Assembly: GCF_003097355.1 (NCBI RefSeq) | Contig: NZ_PYUI01000014.1 | Coordinates: 1-64,000, forward strand | Reading direction: 5' to 3' | DNA length: 64,000 nt | Source: Arthrobacter sp. H-02-3 | GTDB lineage: Bacteria; Actinomycetota; Actinomycetes; Actinomycetales; Micrococcaceae | Shown here: positions 62,344-64,000 of the stretch, piece by piece | How positions within the stretch are numbered: the stretch's first letter is position 1 | Layout: every line of letters begins with the position of its first letter | Translations under genes and position numbers: made by a program | The notes under the pieces: model-generated | Told to the model about the DNA's origin: nothing | The model's input: only the letters and a program-made list of their open reading frames with translations | Database searches by the model: none

Positions 62344-62994
62344 ATGGCCTCATCCGCACCCACCCTCGCGACGCGCTGGGATCCGCTGACCCCGCGCGCC
62401 GCTGCCGAGCTGCTCGGTCTGTCATCGGCGCGCTGGTGGCTCTCCGGCGGGGTGGCGCTTGACCACTGGCTCGGCACGAGCACTCGCGAGCACCACAATA
62501 CCGATGTCAGCACGACGGCTGCCGACCTGCCCCGGCTGGTGCACGACATTCCGGCGCCGTTTAGCGCTTGGGTTCCGTCAGGCGACGGCGTGATCCCCTG
62601 GGCAAAGGCCGATATGGATGCCGATCTGCAGCCGGTCCGTATCCACGACGACGCGACGGGCGCATGGGTACTGCAGATCGACGTCGAGGACGGCACGGAC
62701 CGCGTCTGGGTGTACCGCCGAGATCCGCGACTGCAGCTGCCGTGGGATCGTGCCGTGATCGACGTCGACGGGATCCCGACCGGGGCGCCCGAGGTGCAGC
62801 TGGTCTGGAAGGCGCTGCGTCCCCGCCCGGAGGACGACGCCGACAAGGATGCGGTGCTACCGATGCTCTCAGACGAAGCCCGCGCCTGGTGGGAGCACGC
62901 GATTCTGACGATCCACCCGCACTCGTCATGGTCCATCCACGTGCGTAGCCCGTTCGCTCCGGGTAAGGCCAGCTGGAACAGGACGAAACGCTAG
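62344..62994 (+). CDS. Nucleotidyltransferase-like (aminoglycoside adenylyltransferase-related) protein
   Basis: A 216-aa protein. WWLSGGVALDHWLGTSTREHHNTDV resembles the GG-x9-DxD core of nucleotidyltransferase-fold enzymes such as aminoglycoside 2''-adenylyltransferases, with His-Asn in place of the first acidic positions. DDADKDAVLPML and a Trp-rich C-terminus follow. GTAGCCTTGGTTC precedes the ATG, so translation may be weak. It could be an inactive relative or act on unknown small molecules. Resistance is not implied. Confidence 0.6.
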   Translation: MASSAPTLATRWDPLTPRAAAELLGLSSARWWLSGGVALDHWLGTSTREHHNTDVSTTAADLPRLVHDIPAPFSAWVPSGDGVIPWAKADMDADLQPVRIHDDATGAWVLQIDVEDGTDRVWVYRRDPRLQLPWDRAVIDVDGIPTGAPEVQLVWKALRPRPEDDADKDAVLPMLSDEARAWWEHAILTIHPHSSWSIHVRSPFAPGKASWNRTKR

Positions 62995-63279
62995 CCTCCC
63001 GCTTGAGCCCGCCGGCGATGGGAGCCCTGACTTACTCTGCCTGTGCAGTGTCGATGAGATGGCCTAGAGCCCAGCCGATTCTCAAGAGCGGGTGGTGGCA
63101 TCCTCCTCCCAGGTCATGCTGCCCGTGCCGCGGATAGCAGCTGCCTTCATCAAAAAGAACCTCACAATCTCGAGGTCGACTGGCGACGCCGGGTCGCACC
63201 GTCCCCAGAGACCTCTTCAGCCGAACCGATGCAGCATGAGGGGCCCGTCCGATCTTGAGACGACCGCAGACAGTAGCGG

Positions 63280-64000
63280 CTACGACTTGTATTCATCCGC
63301 CGCAACCGCATCAAGCACCAGCGAGCGGAACCATCGCTGCGCCTGCGAGAGACTGGCCTCGCGCCGCGTGTACAACTCCACCGGTGTGCTCTGACCGGAC
63401 CAGGGCAGCTCGGCGATGCGAAGGCGGGGGAACCAGCCGCAGAACACCCCCGCTACATGGCGAGGCAGCAGCACGACCAGATCCGTCGCCTCGAGCACGG
63501 CGGGCACGGTGCCGTATTCCTCCATGGTCAGCACGACCTGGGACATCAGGTCGTGTTCGGTCAGCGTCTGCACGGGATACACGTGCCCGCCACGGGCGGA
63601 GACCCGCACAAAGCGCCGCCCCGCGAACATGTCAGGCCCTGTCGCGGGCAGCGGATGCGCCCCGGACGACAGCGCCACGTATTCGACCGAACGCACGTGC
63701 GTCCGCCACAGCCGCGGCGTGGTGATCCGCGACACTGTCAGTGCCAGATCGACGGTTCCGCGGATCAGACCGCCCTCGACCTCGTCCGAATCGAGACGTT
63801 CCACCTGAAGCCGCGGATCGGCGCCGACCCGACTGAGGGCGGTCATGATCGGCGGGAGGAAGGTCTGCTCGCCGATCGAGGTGAGTCCGAGGACGAGTTC
63901 GCCGCTGAATCCGGTCGGCTCGAACACCTCCGATCCGATGACGGTCGCGTCTATCTGTGCCAGGGCGTTGTGTAGGGGCCCAAACAGTTGCGTCGCCTTC
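63280..64000 (-). CDS. LysR-type regulator, C-terminal part (cut by window end)
   Basis: The frame runs from the right edge to a stop at 63280, about 240 residues. It covers the LysR substrate-binding domain: GELVLGLTSIGEQTFLPPIMTAL, LDSDEVEGGLIRGTVDLALTV, and LLPRHVAGVFCGW. The HTH lies outside the window. The DLALTV segment is the characteristic domain I to II crossover. Function cannot be predicted without its neighbours. Confidence 0.83.
   Translation of the reverse strand, partial: KATQLFGPLHNALAQIDATVIGSEVFEPTGFSGELVLGLTSIGEQTFLPPIMTALSRVGADPRLQVERLDSDEVEGGLIRGTVDLALTVSRITTPRLWRTHVRSVEYVALSSGAHPLPATGPDMFAGRRFVRVSARGGHVYPVQTLTEHDLMSQVVLTMEEYGTVPAVLEATDLVVLLPRHVAGVFCGWFPRLRIAELPWSGQSTPVELYTRREASLSQAQRWFRSLVLDAVAADEYKS

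Overview
The window is high-GC DNA with dense coding, GC-rich third positions, frequent GTG starts and one TTG start. It has strong Shine-Dalgarno sites and typical actinobacterial families: AfsR-type SARP regulator, PucR regulator, the MSMEG_4193/DUF3090/SCO1664 trio, DUF1269 and MmyB-like regulators. The gene types and order best fit a soil Micrococcaceae genome (Arthrobacter/Pseudarthrobacter/Paenarthrobacter-like). That is inferred from gene content, not from a database search. No complete rRNA, tRNA, CRISPR array, prophage or intact transposase was seen.

Layout. (1) 1-3.1 kb: end of a polyol utilisation operon (ABC permease, sorbitol/xylitol-type dehydrogenase, PfkB kinase). (2) 3.1-12.8 kb: two similar modules, each an MmyB-like HTH regulator divergent from redox and MFS efflux genes. 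Module 1 has an NmrA-type reductase, DHA2 efflux pump, aldo/keto reductase, CMD protein and cupin. Module 2 has an ADH remnant and a DHA1 efflux pump. A cardiolipin synthase and a micro-ORF lie between them. (3) 13-25 kb: small membrane and stress proteins (DUF998, DUF1269, DedA), an MBL-fold hydrolase, a Tat lipoprotein serine hydrolase, SelO, a cytosine-deaminase-like enzyme, a lytic transglycosylase and several gene remnants. (4) 25.1-35.5 kb: amine/beta-alanine-type catabolism: class III aminotransferase and methylmalonate/malonate-semialdehyde dehydrogenase around a PucR regulator, with a shared 11-bp upstream box. Next is a TetR-controlled amino acid permease, carbon-nitrogen hydrolase and amidohydrolase. 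(5) 36-41 kb: a 1088-aa AfsR-like regulator beside a BBE-like flavin oxidase, then PPK2. (6) 44-49 kb: an enone/quinone detoxification cluster (quinone reductase, alpha/beta hydrolase, SDR, frameshifted Old Yellow Enzyme, TetR). The same paired operator occurs at both its ends. (7) 49.4-58.9 kb: a LacI-controlled alpha-galactoside locus (binding protein, two permeases, GH32/68-like enzyme, GH36 alpha-galactosidase, aldo/keto reductase). (8) 59.3-64 kb: SCO1664/DUF3090/phosphatase trio, VOC protein, nucleotidyltransferase-like protein and a LysR regulator cut by the window end.

A second layer is gene decay. At least ten truncated or frameshifted genes are legible: aldo/keto reductase start, Zn-ADH, GAP/Sap protein, GntR-FCD, SDR, LacI C-terminus, OYE, GH78 C-terminus, cupredoxin, and the CMD 3' end. 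There is also a dispersed intergenic repeat and a small inverted-repeat-bounded segment carrying a tRNA 3'-end fragment. I see no wholly new biological system. The most informative observations are the three operator families that assign genes to regulators, and the concentration of fossils between catabolic islands.
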